From Ruegeria aquimaris (GTDB lineage Bacteria > Pseudomonadota > Alphaproteobacteria > Rhodobacterales > Rhodobacteraceae), in NCBI RefSeq assembly GCF_025751555.1, contig NZ_JAOWLB010000021.1, forward strand, positions 1 through 64,000: DNA of 64,000 bases, given 5' to 3'. The first letter of the stretch is position 1; each line of letters starts with the position of its first letter. A program made the translations under genes and the position numbers. Below the pieces are notes generated by a model. It saw only the letters and a list, made by a program, of their open reading frames with translations. It had not been told where the DNA came from and did no database searches. Of this stretch, positions 52,166 through 60,017 are shown piece by piece.

Positions 52166-52196
52166 AAAGGGCGCCGGATGATCGGCGCCCTTTTTT
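52166..52196. terminator. Terminator between ilvE and ohr
   Basis: AAAGGGCGCCG-gatgat-CGGCGCCCTTT is a perfect 11-base stem followed by TTT. It can also serve the convergent ohr gene on the minus strand (AAAGGGC side). Confidence 0.85.
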
Positions 52197-52199
52197 CGT

Positions 52200-52628
52200 T
52201 CAGACGATTTCGGTCGTGACCACGACGTTGCCGCGGGTGGCGTTGGAATAGGGGCAGATGGCGTGGCCCGCATCGGCGATGCGCTGCGCCTCGGCGGCAT
52301 CGACGCCGGGCATCGAGACCTTGAGCGCCACGGTCAGGCCAAACCCACCCTCGGCACGGGGGCCGATGCCGACTTCGGCGTCGACCGAGACATCGGCGGG
52401 CACCTTGGCCAGCGTCTTGTCCTGGGTCGTGGCGAATTGCATCGCCCCGATATAACAGGCGGCATAACCGGCGGCGAACAGCTGTTCGGGGTTATGGCCC
52501 TTGCCGTTACCCCCCATCGCGGGCGGGGTGGCGAGCACCAGGTCGAGGCCGGATTCGGCGACTTGGGCCTGGCCATTGCGGCCACCGGTGGCCCGGGCAT
52601 GGGCGGTATAGACGGGGGAAACGGTCAT
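52200..52628 (-). CDS. ohr: Organic hydroperoxide reductase Ohr
   Basis: A 142-residue OsmC-fold thiol peroxidase reducing organic hydroperoxides. The two redox cysteines are in GYAACYIGAMQF and HAICPYSNATRGNV, and NPEQLFAAGYA is the family motif. The start at ATG 52628 has GGAG six bases upstream; a start four codons earlier is possible. Divergent from ohrR, a MarR-type peroxide sensor. Confidence 0.95.
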   Translation of the reverse strand: MTVSPVYTAHARATGGRNGQAQVAESGLDLVLATPPAMGGNGKGHNPEQLFAAGYAACYIGAMQFATTQDKTLAKVPADVSVDAEVGIGPRAEGGFGLTVALKVSMPGVDAAEAQRIADAGHAICPYSNATRGNVVVTTEIV

Positions 52629-52658
52629 GTTGGGCTCCATAACATCGAGTGCGATTAT

Positions 52659-52670
52659 ATCGTGTACGAT
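52659..52670. promoter_or_regulatory. OhrR-type operator candidate, ohr side
   Basis: ATCGT-gt-ACGAT is a perfect dyad in the ohr-ohrR divergent region, in an AT-rich setting (TTA...TTAA flanks add symmetry). Confidence 0.55.
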
Positions 52671-52714
52671 TTAAATAGAGACACAAGCCGAGAAATGCAA
52701 GACATTGCGAAATA

Positions 52715-52726
52715 ATCGCGCGCGAT
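52715..52726. promoter_or_regulatory. OhrR-type operator candidate, ohrR side
   Basis: ATCGCGCGCGAT is a perfect 12-base palindrome 14 bases upstream of the ohrR start, with the same ATCG...CGAT ends as the site at 52659. It may serve autoregulation. Confidence 0.5.
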
Positions 52727-52739
52727 CTATATTGGGGGG

Positions 52740-53177
52740 ATGCTGGACCGTGCCCTGACCCTTGATGAATTGCTGTGCTTTTCGCTCTATTCCGCCAATC
52801 ACGCGATGGGGCGGCTGTACCGCCCGTTGCTGGCGCGGTTCGATCTGACCTATCCGCAATACCTGGTGCTGGTGGCGCTGTGGCAGCAGGACGGCCGCAA
52901 GGTGAGCGATCTGGGTACGGAATTGCAGCTGGAATCGAACACGCTGACGCCGCTCTTGAAGCGGATGGAGGCGGCGGGGCTGCTCAGGCGCGCGCGCAAC
53001 CCACAGGATGAGCGCAGCGTGATCGTGACCCTGACTGACAAGGGCCGGGCGCTGGAGGGCGAGGCGGCGGACATCTCGAACTGTATCCTGGCGGCGGCGG
53101 ATGCGGACCTGGCCGAACTGGCCGAGCTGCGCGACCGGCTGCACCGGCTGACGGCTCGGTTGCGCGAGGCCGGATAG
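52740..53177 (+). CDS. ohrR: MarR-family organic peroxide sensor OhrR
   Basis: A 145-residue winged-helix repressor. The reactive cysteine is in LCFSLYSANHAMGRLYRPLL near residue 13, with the tyrosines that bind the sulfenate; LTYPQYLVLVALW and LQLESNTLTPLLKRMEAAGLL are the DNA-binding parts. GGGGGG precedes the ATG. Divergent from ohr, which it should repress until oxidised. It may bind the two dyads between the genes. Confidence 0.93.
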   Translation: MLDRALTLDELLCFSLYSANHAMGRLYRPLLARFDLTYPQYLVLVALWQQDGRKVSDLGTELQLESNTLTPLLKRMEAAGLLRRARNPQDERSVIVTLTDKGRALEGEAADISNCILAAADADLAELAELRDRLHRLTARLREAG

Positions 53178-53189
53178 CGGCCCCGCGCG

Positions 53190-53519
53190 TCAGGTGGTCA
53201 CCGTGACCACCCCTTTCATATGCGGGTGATAGGCGCAGAAGTAGGGATAGGTGCCAGGGGTGTCGAAGCGGATCACCGCCTGCCCGCCCTTTTCCAATTC
53301 CTCAGTGTCCCAGTTCACCTCAACATCGGTGGCGGTATGTGGGGCAAAGTCGTGATTGATCCAGCGTACGGTTTCCCCGGCCCGGATGGTGACTTCGGCC
53401 GGTTCAAACGCAAAGGCGCGGATATCGACCACCACCGGGCTAGAGCCCGATGCGGGGAGGGCGGAACCCACGATCGCCCCCCCCGCACCGAAGCAGACCT
53501 GTCTGCGGGTCAGCCGCAT
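53190..53519 (-). CDS. Cupredoxin (amicyanin/plastocyanin-like), Tat-exported
   Basis: A 109-residue blue copper protein. A twin-arginine leader (TRRQVCFGAGGAIVG) precedes the mature domain. Copper ligands are His in NHDFAPHTAT and the CxxHxxM set in FCAYHPHMKG. Probably an electron carrier or copper binder in the periplasm. It overlaps the DUF4142 gene upstream by ten bases, so it is coupled to it. Confidence 0.88.
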   Translation of the reverse strand: MRLTRRQVCFGAGGAIVGSALPASGSSPVVVDIRAFAFEPAEVTIRAGETVRWINHDFAPHTATDVEVNWDTEELEKGGQAVIRFDTPGTYPYFCAYHPHMKGVVTVTT

Positions 53520-54034
53520 TTCAGGCCGTTCACCATCTGCTCGGCATGACCTTCGTGCACCTTGAAGGTGACAAGCGCCTCGGACAGCAGATCCTTGAGC
53601 GGTTCGACGGTCACGGTCGGGATGAACACGCCTTCGACCGTCTGGTTGACCACCTGATGGTAGCCGAGTTCGTTCTGGGCATAGGCGCAGTCAAAGGCCT
53701 TGCCGCTGAGCGACATCAGTTCGGCGCGCTTGTCGGCGGCACCCTTGACCAGCGTGCGACTCAGATCATTGTCCTGCGGGGTGACCTTCAGCTTGGTGAT
53801 CAGGTCACCGGCGGCCACGTTCACCGCGGTATGGTCGCGGATCATGGTTTCGGCGAAGGCGCGGACCTCGGCATTGTCGGACACGGCCAGCGCCAGATGC
53901 GCATAGCGGATGTCGATCTGACCGGCGGTATAGGCGGTATGCGCGATTTCGAGGTCGTTCATCTTGTCTGCTGCCTGGGCCGTGTGCGCCGCGAATCCAA
54001 CGGCGAGAGTGGCGGCGAGGGTAATGGTTTTCAT
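53510..54034 (-). CDS. DUF4142 secreted protein
   Basis: A 174-residue exported helical protein; signal peptide residues 1-21 (LAATLAVGFAAHTAQA). AHTAYTAGQIDIRYAHLALAVSDNAEVRAFAETMIRDHTAVN is the first half of the ferritin-like four-helix DUF4142 fold. Candidate metal residues are spread over the helices. Function unknown. The following cupredoxin gene overlaps it, hinting at a periplasmic copper-related pair. Confidence 0.85.
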   Translation of the reverse strand: MKTITLAATLAVGFAAHTAQAADKMNDLEIAHTAYTAGQIDIRYAHLALAVSDNAEVRAFAETMIRDHTAVNVAAGDLITKLKVTPQDNDLSRTLVKGAADKRAELMSLSGKAFDCAYAQNELGYHQVVNQTVEGVFIPTVTVEPLKDLLSEALVTFKVHEGHAEQMVNGLKCG

Positions 54035-54170
54035 GTTCTGTCTCCTTTCAAGGTTTCTGTGAACCCTGAAATAATCGATTTCCCTGTGTGTTGAATGCGC
54101 GTGAGGGTAAAGAACATTGCAGATCGTTCAGCTATCTGGACGGATTGGGAAAATTGTGTATTCTGGCGGC

Positions 54171-55151
54171 ATGTTGGACCTGCTTAGCGATATCCTCACC
54201 CGCCTGTCCCTGAAGGGGACGCTGTATTTCCGCACCTCGTTCACGCCGCCGTTCGGGGTGCATGTGCCCTCGTATCAGAACGTGGCCCGGTTTCACTTTG
54301 CCTATCGCGGCGAATGCATGGTGCATGTGCCTGCGGCGAACGAGACGCTGCGGCTGACCCAGGGCGATCTGGTGCTGATCCCGCACGGGGCCGAACACAT
54401 GCTGATGTGTCAGCATTCGCGCCCCGATTCGGCGCTGCCGCTGGATACGGTGCTCAGCCGGTCGGGCTATCGCGGCGAGGGGGTGCTGGTCTATGGCGGC
54501 GACGAGGACGATCAGGACACGCAGCTGATCTGCGGGCATCTGACCTATGGCATGCATGGCCGCTCCTGTCCGGGTCATACCCTGTTGGAGCGGCTGCCGC
54601 CCTATATCCTGATCCGCGATTATGGCGAGGAGCGGGGTGTCTGGCTGGAGGCGACGTTGCGGGTGATCGCGGCCGAGGCGGGGCGCGACCGGATGGGCAG
54701 CGACCTGATCGCGCTGAAGATGACCGAGGCGCTGTTTGCCCAGGCGATCCGCGCGCATCTGGAGACGGTGAGCCCGGATGATTCGGCGCTGGCGGGGTTT
54801 GCCGACCCCAACCTGTCGCGGGCGCTGAGCGCGTTTCACCGCGACCCGGCCAAGGATTGGACGGTCGAGGGGCTGGCGCGGATCGCGGGCCAGTCGCGCA
54901 CCGGCTTTGCCCAGCATTTCGCCGCCAAGATGGGAATGACGCCGATGCAATACCTGACCTCGTGGCGGATGCAGATCGCCTGCGAGGGTCTGGTCGACAG
55001 CCGGTTGAGCGTGGCCGATGCCGCCGAACTGGCGGGATATGCCTCGGAAGCGGCGTTCAGCCGGGTGTTCCGCAAGCAGCTCGGGGTATCTCCGGCCGCC
55101 TATCGGCAGCAGTTCGATAGTGCGAAACGGCAGACTTTGGCTGCATCCTGA
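54171..55151 (+). CDS. AraC-family regulator with cupin-like sensor
   Basis: A 326-residue regulator. Residues 1-190 form a cupin-like ligand domain (HFAYRGECMVHV, LTQGDLVLIPHGAEHML). The double helix-turn-helix at about residues 225-320 has WTVEGLARIAGQSRTGFAQHF and LSVADAAELAGYASEAAFSRVF. Ligand unknown. Its targets may include the small membrane protein gene 112 bases downstream or the DUF4142 pair divergent to it. Confidence 0.88.
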   Translation: MLDLLSDILTRLSLKGTLYFRTSFTPPFGVHVPSYQNVARFHFAYRGECMVHVPAANETLRLTQGDLVLIPHGAEHMLMCQHSRPDSALPLDTVLSRSGYRGEGVLVYGGDEDDQDTQLICGHLTYGMHGRSCPGHTLLERLPPYILIRDYGEERGVWLEATLRVIAAEAGRDRMGSDLIALKMTEALFAQAIRAHLETVSPDDSALAGFADPNLSRALSAFHRDPAKDWTVEGLARIAGQSRTGFAQHFAAKMGMTPMQYLTSWRMQIACEGLVDSRLSVADAAELAGYASEAAFSRVFRKQLGVSPAAYRQQFDSAKRQTLAAS

Positions 55152-55263
55152 ACGATCTGGCTTAATTTTCGAACTCTGGATCATTCAGCGTTCGTACTTC
55201 TGTCTCCATATCAGGGGCATGCCGCCTGTGGGCGGTTCAACCAACCTGATAAGGACCCCAAAC

Positions 55264-55629
55264 ATGTCTATCCGTTTTGTGACACGCACCGTGCATGCCT
55301 ATCTTGACTATCCTGTCGCGCTGGCCCTGATGGGTCTGCCCGTGATCCTGGGCCTGGGCGCCGAGAACCCGATGGCGCTGTGGCTGTCGGTGATCACCGG
55401 CATCGCCGCCTTTGTGCTGACCCTGCTCACCGACCACCATCTGGGTGTCTGGCGGGTGCTGCCCTACAAGTTTCACCTGGCCGTTGATCTGACTGTCGGC
55501 ATCGTGTTCCTGCTGGCGCCCAGCCTGTTCGGCTTTGCGGGGCTGGATGCGCTGTTCTACTGGATCAACGGCGCGGCTGTGGTGACCGTGATCTCGCTGA
55601 GCACCCCGGAGGCGAAACCGGCGATGTAA
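55264..55629 (+). CDS. SPW-repeat-like small membrane protein
   Basis: A 121-residue protein with four predicted membrane segments (about residues 18-34, 38-57, 67-87 and 93-110). LLAPSLFGFAGLDALFYWINGAAVV resembles the SPW repeat. No function known. AAGGA precedes the ATG. It follows the AraC regulator. Confidence 0.6.
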   Translation: MSIRFVTRTVHAYLDYPVALALMGLPVILGLGAENPMALWLSVITGIAAFVLTLLTDHHLGVWRVLPYKFHLAVDLTVGIVFLLAPSLFGFAGLDALFYWINGAAVVTVISLSTPEAKPAM

Positions 55630-55649
55630 GCCGGTGACGGCCCGGCCGT

Positions 55650-55684
55650 TCACATTTACCCTGTGACGGCAGCGATCCGTCACA
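55650..55684. promoter_or_regulatory. Three related dyad arms before phoD
   Basis: TCACA (55650-55654), TGTGACG (55662-55668) and CGTCACA (55678-55684) alternate in orientation. The last two form a perfect seven-base inverted repeat nine bases apart, and the first pairs with the second. It does not match the PHO box consensus I know. It may be a regulatory array for phoD or a fold. Confidence 0.4.
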
Positions 55685-55711
55685 ATATCATCGTGAGAAG
55701 TTCAAGATTCT

Positions 55712-55740
55712 GAGCCGCTGGTTTTACAAACCGGCGGCTC
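55712..55740. terminator. Hairpin between the SPW gene and phoD
   Basis: GAGCCGCTGGTTT-tac-AAACCGGCGGCTC forms a 13-base stem with one G-U pair. There is no T-tract, so it could be a weak terminator for the SPW gene or a leader structure of phoD. Confidence 0.45.
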
Positions 55741-55801
55741 TCATGCGGCCTATCAATCGCGCGGACCGGAGGTTTCGGCCGCCAGACAGGAGAGCATTCG
55801 C

Positions 55802-57370
55802 ATGACACGACTTCTACGCCCCTCGCGCCGGGCCTTTCTGGCGGGTGGCACCGCATTCACCGCGACGCTGGCCATGCCCTCGATCAGCCGCGCCGCAGCG
55901 CGCCCGGTCTTTACCCATGGGGTGCAATCCGGTGACGTCGATACGATGTCGGGCATGATCTGGACCCGCGCCGACCGCCCGGCAAAGGTGATGATGGAGG
56001 TGTCGAGCACCGAGAGCTTTGCCGACGCGCGCCGCCTGTCGCCGATGTTCGCCACCCCTGAGAGCGATTTTGCGGTCAAACGGCTGGTTGATGGCCTGCC
56101 CGCTGATCAGGAGGTATTCTATCGCTTTGTCGCCGCCGATCTGGACGATATCCGCGCCGTGTCCGAGCCCATCACAGGCCGGTTCCGCACCGCCCCCACC
56201 GCGCGGCGCGACATCCGGTTCGCCTGGTCGGGCGATACCGCTGGTCAGGGCTGGGGTATCGACGACGAGGGCATGCGCACCTATGCCACCATGGCGCGGC
56301 ACCGGCCCGATTTTTTCATCCATTCCGGCGACACGATCTATGCCGACGGCCCGATGAAGGACGAGGTCGAAAAGGACGGCGCGGTGATCTGGAAGAACAC
56401 CACCCTGATCGAGGAGAAGCGCAAGGTGGCCGAGACGCTGGCCGAGTTCCGGGGTCAGTGGAAATACAACCTGATGGACGAACATGTGCAGGCGATGAAC
56501 GCGCTTTGCCCGACGTTTTTCCAGTGGGACGACCATGAGGTGGTCAACAACTGGTCGGATGCCAAGGACCTGAGCGCTGACGACCGCTATTCCGAGAAAT
56601 CGGTGCATGTGCTGCAAAGCCGCGCGGCGCGGGCGTTCCACGAGATGACGCCGCTCAGGATCACGCCCGCCGAGCCGGGCCGGGTCTATCGCAAGATCTC
56701 CTACGGGCCGATGCTGGATGTGTTCTTCCTCGACCTGCGCAGCTATCGCGGGCCCAACGGCGCCTCGATGGAGGAGGAAATCACCGATCAGAGCCGTATC
56801 CTGGGCGCCGAGCAGCTGGCCTGGATCAAGCGGGAGCTGGCGGCATCGACCGCGACCTGGAAGGTGATCGCATCCGACATGCCCATTGGGCTGATCGTCT
56901 GGGACAACTGGAAGGAAAAGGCGGGTGCCGAGGCGATTTCGAACGGTGATCACGGCCCCGCCAAGGGGCGCGAGCTGGAAATTGCCGACCTGCTGCGCTT
57001 CATCAAGAGCGCGGGCGTGCGCAACACGGTCTGGTTCACGGCGGATGTGCATTACACCGCCGCGCATCACTACAGCCCGGACCGGGCGCAGGTCCAGGAT
57101 TTCGATCCGTTCTGGGAGTTTGTCTCGGGCCCGCTGCATGCCGGAACCTTCGGCCCCAACGATCTGGACCGGACCTTTGGCCCCGAGGTGAAGTTCGTCA
57201 AGGCGCCGACGCCGGAGCAGGGCGCGAACCTGCCGCCCAGCATGGGTTTGCAGTTCTTTGGCCTCGTGGATATCGACGCGGCCAGCCAGCAGATGAAGGT
57301 TCGCCTGATGGATCGCGGCAATACCGAGCTGTGGTCGGTCACGCTCGACCCGGTTCTGTCGGCGCTCTGA
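55802..57370 (+). CDS. phoD: Alkaline phosphatase D (PhoD), Tat-exported
   Basis: A 522-residue phosphodiesterase/alkaline phosphatase. The Tat leader RPSRRAFLAGGTAFTATLAM at residues 6-25 precedes the N-terminal beta domain (THGVQSGDVDTMSGMIWTR). The metallophosphoesterase core has AWSGDTAGQG, SGDTIYADGP, WDDHEVVNNW and WFTADVHYTAAHHY, matching the iron-calcium site of PhoD. Role in phosphate scavenging outside the membrane. Convergent with a DMT exporter, separated by three hairpins. Confidence 0.92.
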   Translation: MTRLLRPSRRAFLAGGTAFTATLAMPSISRAAARPVFTHGVQSGDVDTMSGMIWTRADRPAKVMMEVSSTESFADARRLSPMFATPESDFAVKRLVDGLPADQEVFYRFVAADLDDIRAVSEPITGRFRTAPTARRDIRFAWSGDTAGQGWGIDDEGMRTYATMARHRPDFFIHSGDTIYADGPMKDEVEKDGAVIWKNTTLIEEKRKVAETLAEFRGQWKYNLMDEHVQAMNALCPTFFQWDDHEVVNNWSDAKDLSADDRYSEKSVHVLQSRAARAFHEMTPLRITPAEPGRVYRKISYGPMLDVFFLDLRSYRGPNGASMEEEITDQSRILGAEQLAWIKRELAASTATWKVIASDMPIGLIVWDNWKEKAGAEAISNGDHGPAKGRELEIADLLRFIKSAGVRNTVWFTADVHYTAAHHYSPDRAQVQDFDPFWEFVSGPLHAGTFGPNDLDRTFGPEVKFVKAPTPEQGANLPPSMGLQFFGLVDIDAASQQMKVRLMDRGNTELWSVTLDPVLSAL

Positions 57371-57383
57371 CGTTTGCCACGGG

Positions 57384-57452
57384 CCAGAAAATTGAAAATT
57401 TTCTGGTGACAGAATTTCTGCGAAATTCTGCGGCTGGCCCCGATGGGGCCAG
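57384..57452. repeat. Three back-to-back perfect hairpins
   Basis: CCAGAAAATT-gaa-AATTTTCTGG (57384-57406), CAGAATTTC-tgc-GAAATTCTG (57410-57430) and CTGGCCCC-gat-GGGGCCAG (57434-57452) occupy nearly the entire gap between convergent phoD and a DMT gene. The first and second share the CAGAA..TTCTG ends, and GGGCCAG at 57381 pairs across with CTGGCCC at 57434. Only a shared terminator is needed there, so the array is more than expected. Confidence 0.7.
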
Positions 57453-58319
57453 TCAGCGTCTGGCGCGGCCTTCGCGCAGAATGGTGTAGATGCCGCCCGC
57501 GACGATGATGGCGCTGCCAATCCAGGTGGCGGCGTCTGGCGTTTCGCCAAACACGACAATGCCTAGGATCATGGCAAAGACCAGCCTTGTATAGCGGAAC
57601 GGCGCGATGACCGAGATTTCACCACGCCGCATCGCGCGGGTCAGGCACTCGTATGCCAGTACACCGAACAGGATCGCGGCACCCAGGTGCCGCGCCGTAC
57701 TCCAATCGGGAAAGGCAGCGCCGCCGGTCCAGCCGAGCGCCAGCGCACCCGAGACCACCAGTGCGCCAAAGCCGTAGACGCCCAGTTGCGCGTTGCTCAG
57801 CCGGGCTCGCGCGGCGCGGGTGGCAAGGTCGCGCCCGGCAAAGCCGATCATGCCGAGGACGGCAAAGATCGAGGCGGGGACAAAGCCCTGCATCCCGGGG
57901 CGCAGGATCAACAGCACGCCCGCCAGCCCGATCAGGATGGCGACCCATCGCCGCCAGCCCACCGTTTCCCCCAGAAACAGCGCCGCCCCCATCGCCACCA
58001 CCAGCGGTGTCGCCTGAAGGATGGCGGATGTGCTGGTGAGCGGGGTCAGCGCCAACGCCAGCGTATAGCAGATGCGGCCCATCACCTCGAAGCCCGAGCG
58101 GATCGCGAGCGTCCGGTCGGGCCGGACAAGCGCGGCCTCACCCCGCAAGCGGGCCAGAAGGGCAAAGATGCCCATGCCGCCCAGCCCGAAGAGGATCAGC
58201 ACCTGTCCGACCGGCAGGACCGCGGTGGCGGATTTGACGAACATATCCTCGAGCGCGAAGGCGCCCATGGCGGCCACCATGTAGAGGCTGCCGCTGAGGT
58301 TTTCGGCCTGCCGGCTCAT
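57453..58319 (-). CDS. EamA/DMT-superfamily transporter
   Basis: A 288-residue transporter with about ten membrane segments in two EamA halves (residues 8-140 and 150-283). YTLALALTPLTSTSAILQATPLVVAMGAALFLGE is a typical segment. GPD-type substrate not known. It lies five bases after cobO in the same direction and may be co-transcribed with it. Confidence 0.87.
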   Translation of the reverse strand: MSRQAENLSGSLYMVAAMGAFALEDMFVKSATAVLPVGQVLILFGLGGMGIFALLARLRGEAALVRPDRTLAIRSGFEVMGRICYTLALALTPLTSTSAILQATPLVVAMGAALFLGETVGWRRWVAILIGLAGVLLILRPGMQGFVPASIFAVLGMIGFAGRDLATRAARARLSNAQLGVYGFGALVVSGALALGWTGGAAFPDWSTARHLGAAILFGVLAYECLTRAMRRGEISVIAPFRYTRLVFAMILGIVVFGETPDAATWIGSAIIVAGGIYTILREGRARR

Positions 58320-58324
58320 GGGCG

Positions 58325-58924
58325 TCAGAAATCCACGCCGCGCTGCGCCTTGATCCCGGCCTCGAACGGGTGCTTTTCGACCGTCATTTCGGTCACCAGA
58401 TCGGCATAGTCGCGCAGCGCCTGCGGCGCGTCGCGCCCCGTCAGGAACACGCTGGTCCGGCCCGAGCGCGCCTTGAGACCGTCCAGCACCGTATCGACCG
58501 AGAGGTATTCGTAGCGCAGCGCGATATTGATCTCGTCCAGCACCACGAGGTCATAGTCACCGCTTTCCATCAGTTCGCGCGCCTTGCCAAAGGCGGCGGT
58601 GGCGGCGGCGATGTCGCGGTCGCGATCCTGGGTGTCCCAGGTGAAGCCCTCGCCCATCGTGTGCCAGGTCACCAGGTTATGTTCCTCGAAGAAACGCCGC
58701 TCGCCGGTCTTCCACTTGCCCTTGATGAACTGGACCACGGCCACCTTTTGCCCCCAGCCCAGCGCCCGGATCACCACGCCGAAAGCGGCCGAGGATTTGC
58801 CCTTGCCCTTGCCGGTGTTGATCAGCACCAGCCCGCGCCCGGGGTCGACCGCCTCGGAGACTTTCTTGCGGTGTTCGGCCTGTACGGCCTTCATTTTTTC
58901 CTTGTGGTCCTGCGCGTCGGTCAT
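58325..58924 (-). CDS. cobO: Cob(I)yrinic acid a,c-diamide adenosyltransferase
   Basis: A 199-residue corrinoid adenosyltransferase of the CobA/CobO/BtuR family, transferring the adenosyl group of ATP to cobalt. The P-loop is NTGKGKGKSSAAFGV; VVQFIKGKWKTGERRFFEE, DLVVLDEINIALRYEYL and LTGRDAPQAL are the other family motifs. Makes adenosylcobalamin, used by cobalamin enzymes; QueG in this window is cobalamin dependent. No other cobalamin genes are adjacent. It is followed by a DMT transporter gene. Confidence 0.93.
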   Translation of the reverse strand: MTDAQDHKEKMKAVQAEHRKKVSEAVDPGRGLVLINTGKGKGKSSAAFGVVIRALGWGQKVAVVQFIKGKWKTGERRFFEEHNLVTWHTMGEGFTWDTQDRDRDIAAATAAFGKARELMESGDYDLVVLDEINIALRYEYLSVDTVLDGLKARSGRTSVFLTGRDAPQALRDYADLVTEMTVEKHPFEAGIKAQRGVDF

Positions 58925-58980
58925 CTGTGTTCCTTTCCCGGTTGCGCGCTACCCTAGGGCGTGGCGCGGAAAGGTAAAGG

Positions 58981-59916
58981 TCACGCCTTGGGATTGAGCG
59001 GGCGCGTCTTCACATTGTCGAGGCCCAGTTGACGCTCGCGCCAGATCACCACCACGTTGCCCGCGATCACCAGCAGGGCGCCCACCAGCATCACCAGGGT
59101 CGGCAATTCGTCGAACCAGACATAGCCGATGATGATGGCGAACAGCATCGAGGCATAGTCATAGGGCGCCAGCATCGAGGCCTGGCCAAAGCGGTAGGAG
59201 GAGGTGACGAGGATCTGCGCCACCCCGCCGATCAGCCCGGTCAGGATCAGGATCGCGGCCTGTTCCGGGGTCGGCATGGTCCAGCCGAAAAACGCCGTCA
59301 GCGCCGAAAGGAGCGTCGCGGTGAGCGAGAAGTAGAAGACGATGGCGGCGGCGTGATCGACCTGCACCAGTTGCCGGATATGGATCTGGACAAAGGCGCG
59401 CGCCACGGTCGCGCCCAGCACGCAGAGCGCGCCAATGGTGGCCGCCTGATCCAGCGAGGCGCCGGTGCCCAGACGCGGCCAGAGCATGACGATCACGCCC
59501 AAAAGGCCCAAAGCGACCGCGCCGATGCGCACCAGGCGGATGGTTTCGCCCAGCATCAGTGCCGCGAGAATCAGGGTAAAGATCGGGGTGGCATAGCCGA
59601 TGGCCGTCACCTCGGGCAGGGGAAGCAGGCCGAGGCCGGTAAAGGTCAGCCCCATGGCGCTGGTGCCCAGGAGGCCGCGCCAGAAATGGCCCATGGGTTT
59701 CTTGACGATCAGACCCTGCCGCAACTGGCCCCGTGCGATCAGGTAAACCAGGATGACGGGGATCGCGAAGAGCGAGCGGAAGAACACCATTTCGCCCGGC
59801 GGGAAATCGGCTGACAGCGCCTTGATCATCGCCGACATCACGGTGAACAGCACCAGCGCGCTGAGTTTCAACGTGATGGCCAGGACCGGTCGATGCGATG
59901 TTAAGGGGTTTGCCAT
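58981..59916 (-). CDS. EamA/DMT-superfamily transporter
   Basis: A 311-residue transporter with about ten membrane segments. LSALVLFTVMSAMIKALSADFPPGEMVFFRSLFAIP is the usual start; GLLPLPEVTAIGYATPIFTLILAALMLGE the middle of the first half. Substrate unknown. It is transcribed toward cobO with 56 bases between. ATG 59916 is chosen over an in-frame ATG at 60111. Confidence 0.87.
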   Translation of the reverse strand: MANPLTSHRPVLAITLKLSALVLFTVMSAMIKALSADFPPGEMVFFRSLFAIPVILVYLIARGQLRQGLIVKKPMGHFWRGLLGTSAMGLTFTGLGLLPLPEVTAIGYATPIFTLILAALMLGETIRLVRIGAVALGLLGVIVMLWPRLGTGASLDQAATIGALCVLGATVARAFVQIHIRQLVQVDHAAAIVFYFSLTATLLSALTAFFGWTMPTPEQAAILILTGLIGGVAQILVTSSYRFGQASMLAPYDYASMLFAIIIGYVWFDELPTLVMLVGALLVIAGNVVVIWRERQLGLDNVKTRPLNPKA

Positions 59917-60017
59917 GGCGCGACCCTGCGCCTTTGGGGGGCAAAGATCAATCGCTTGATTTCTGCTATCGGTAACAGTCATTGTGCAGGTGCAGAAAGT
60001 AAGTGGGAGCACAGGGT

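Noticed and set aside
55650-55684. PHO box of phoD
   Set aside because: The arms are inverted and lack the 11-base direct-repeat pattern of PhoB sites.
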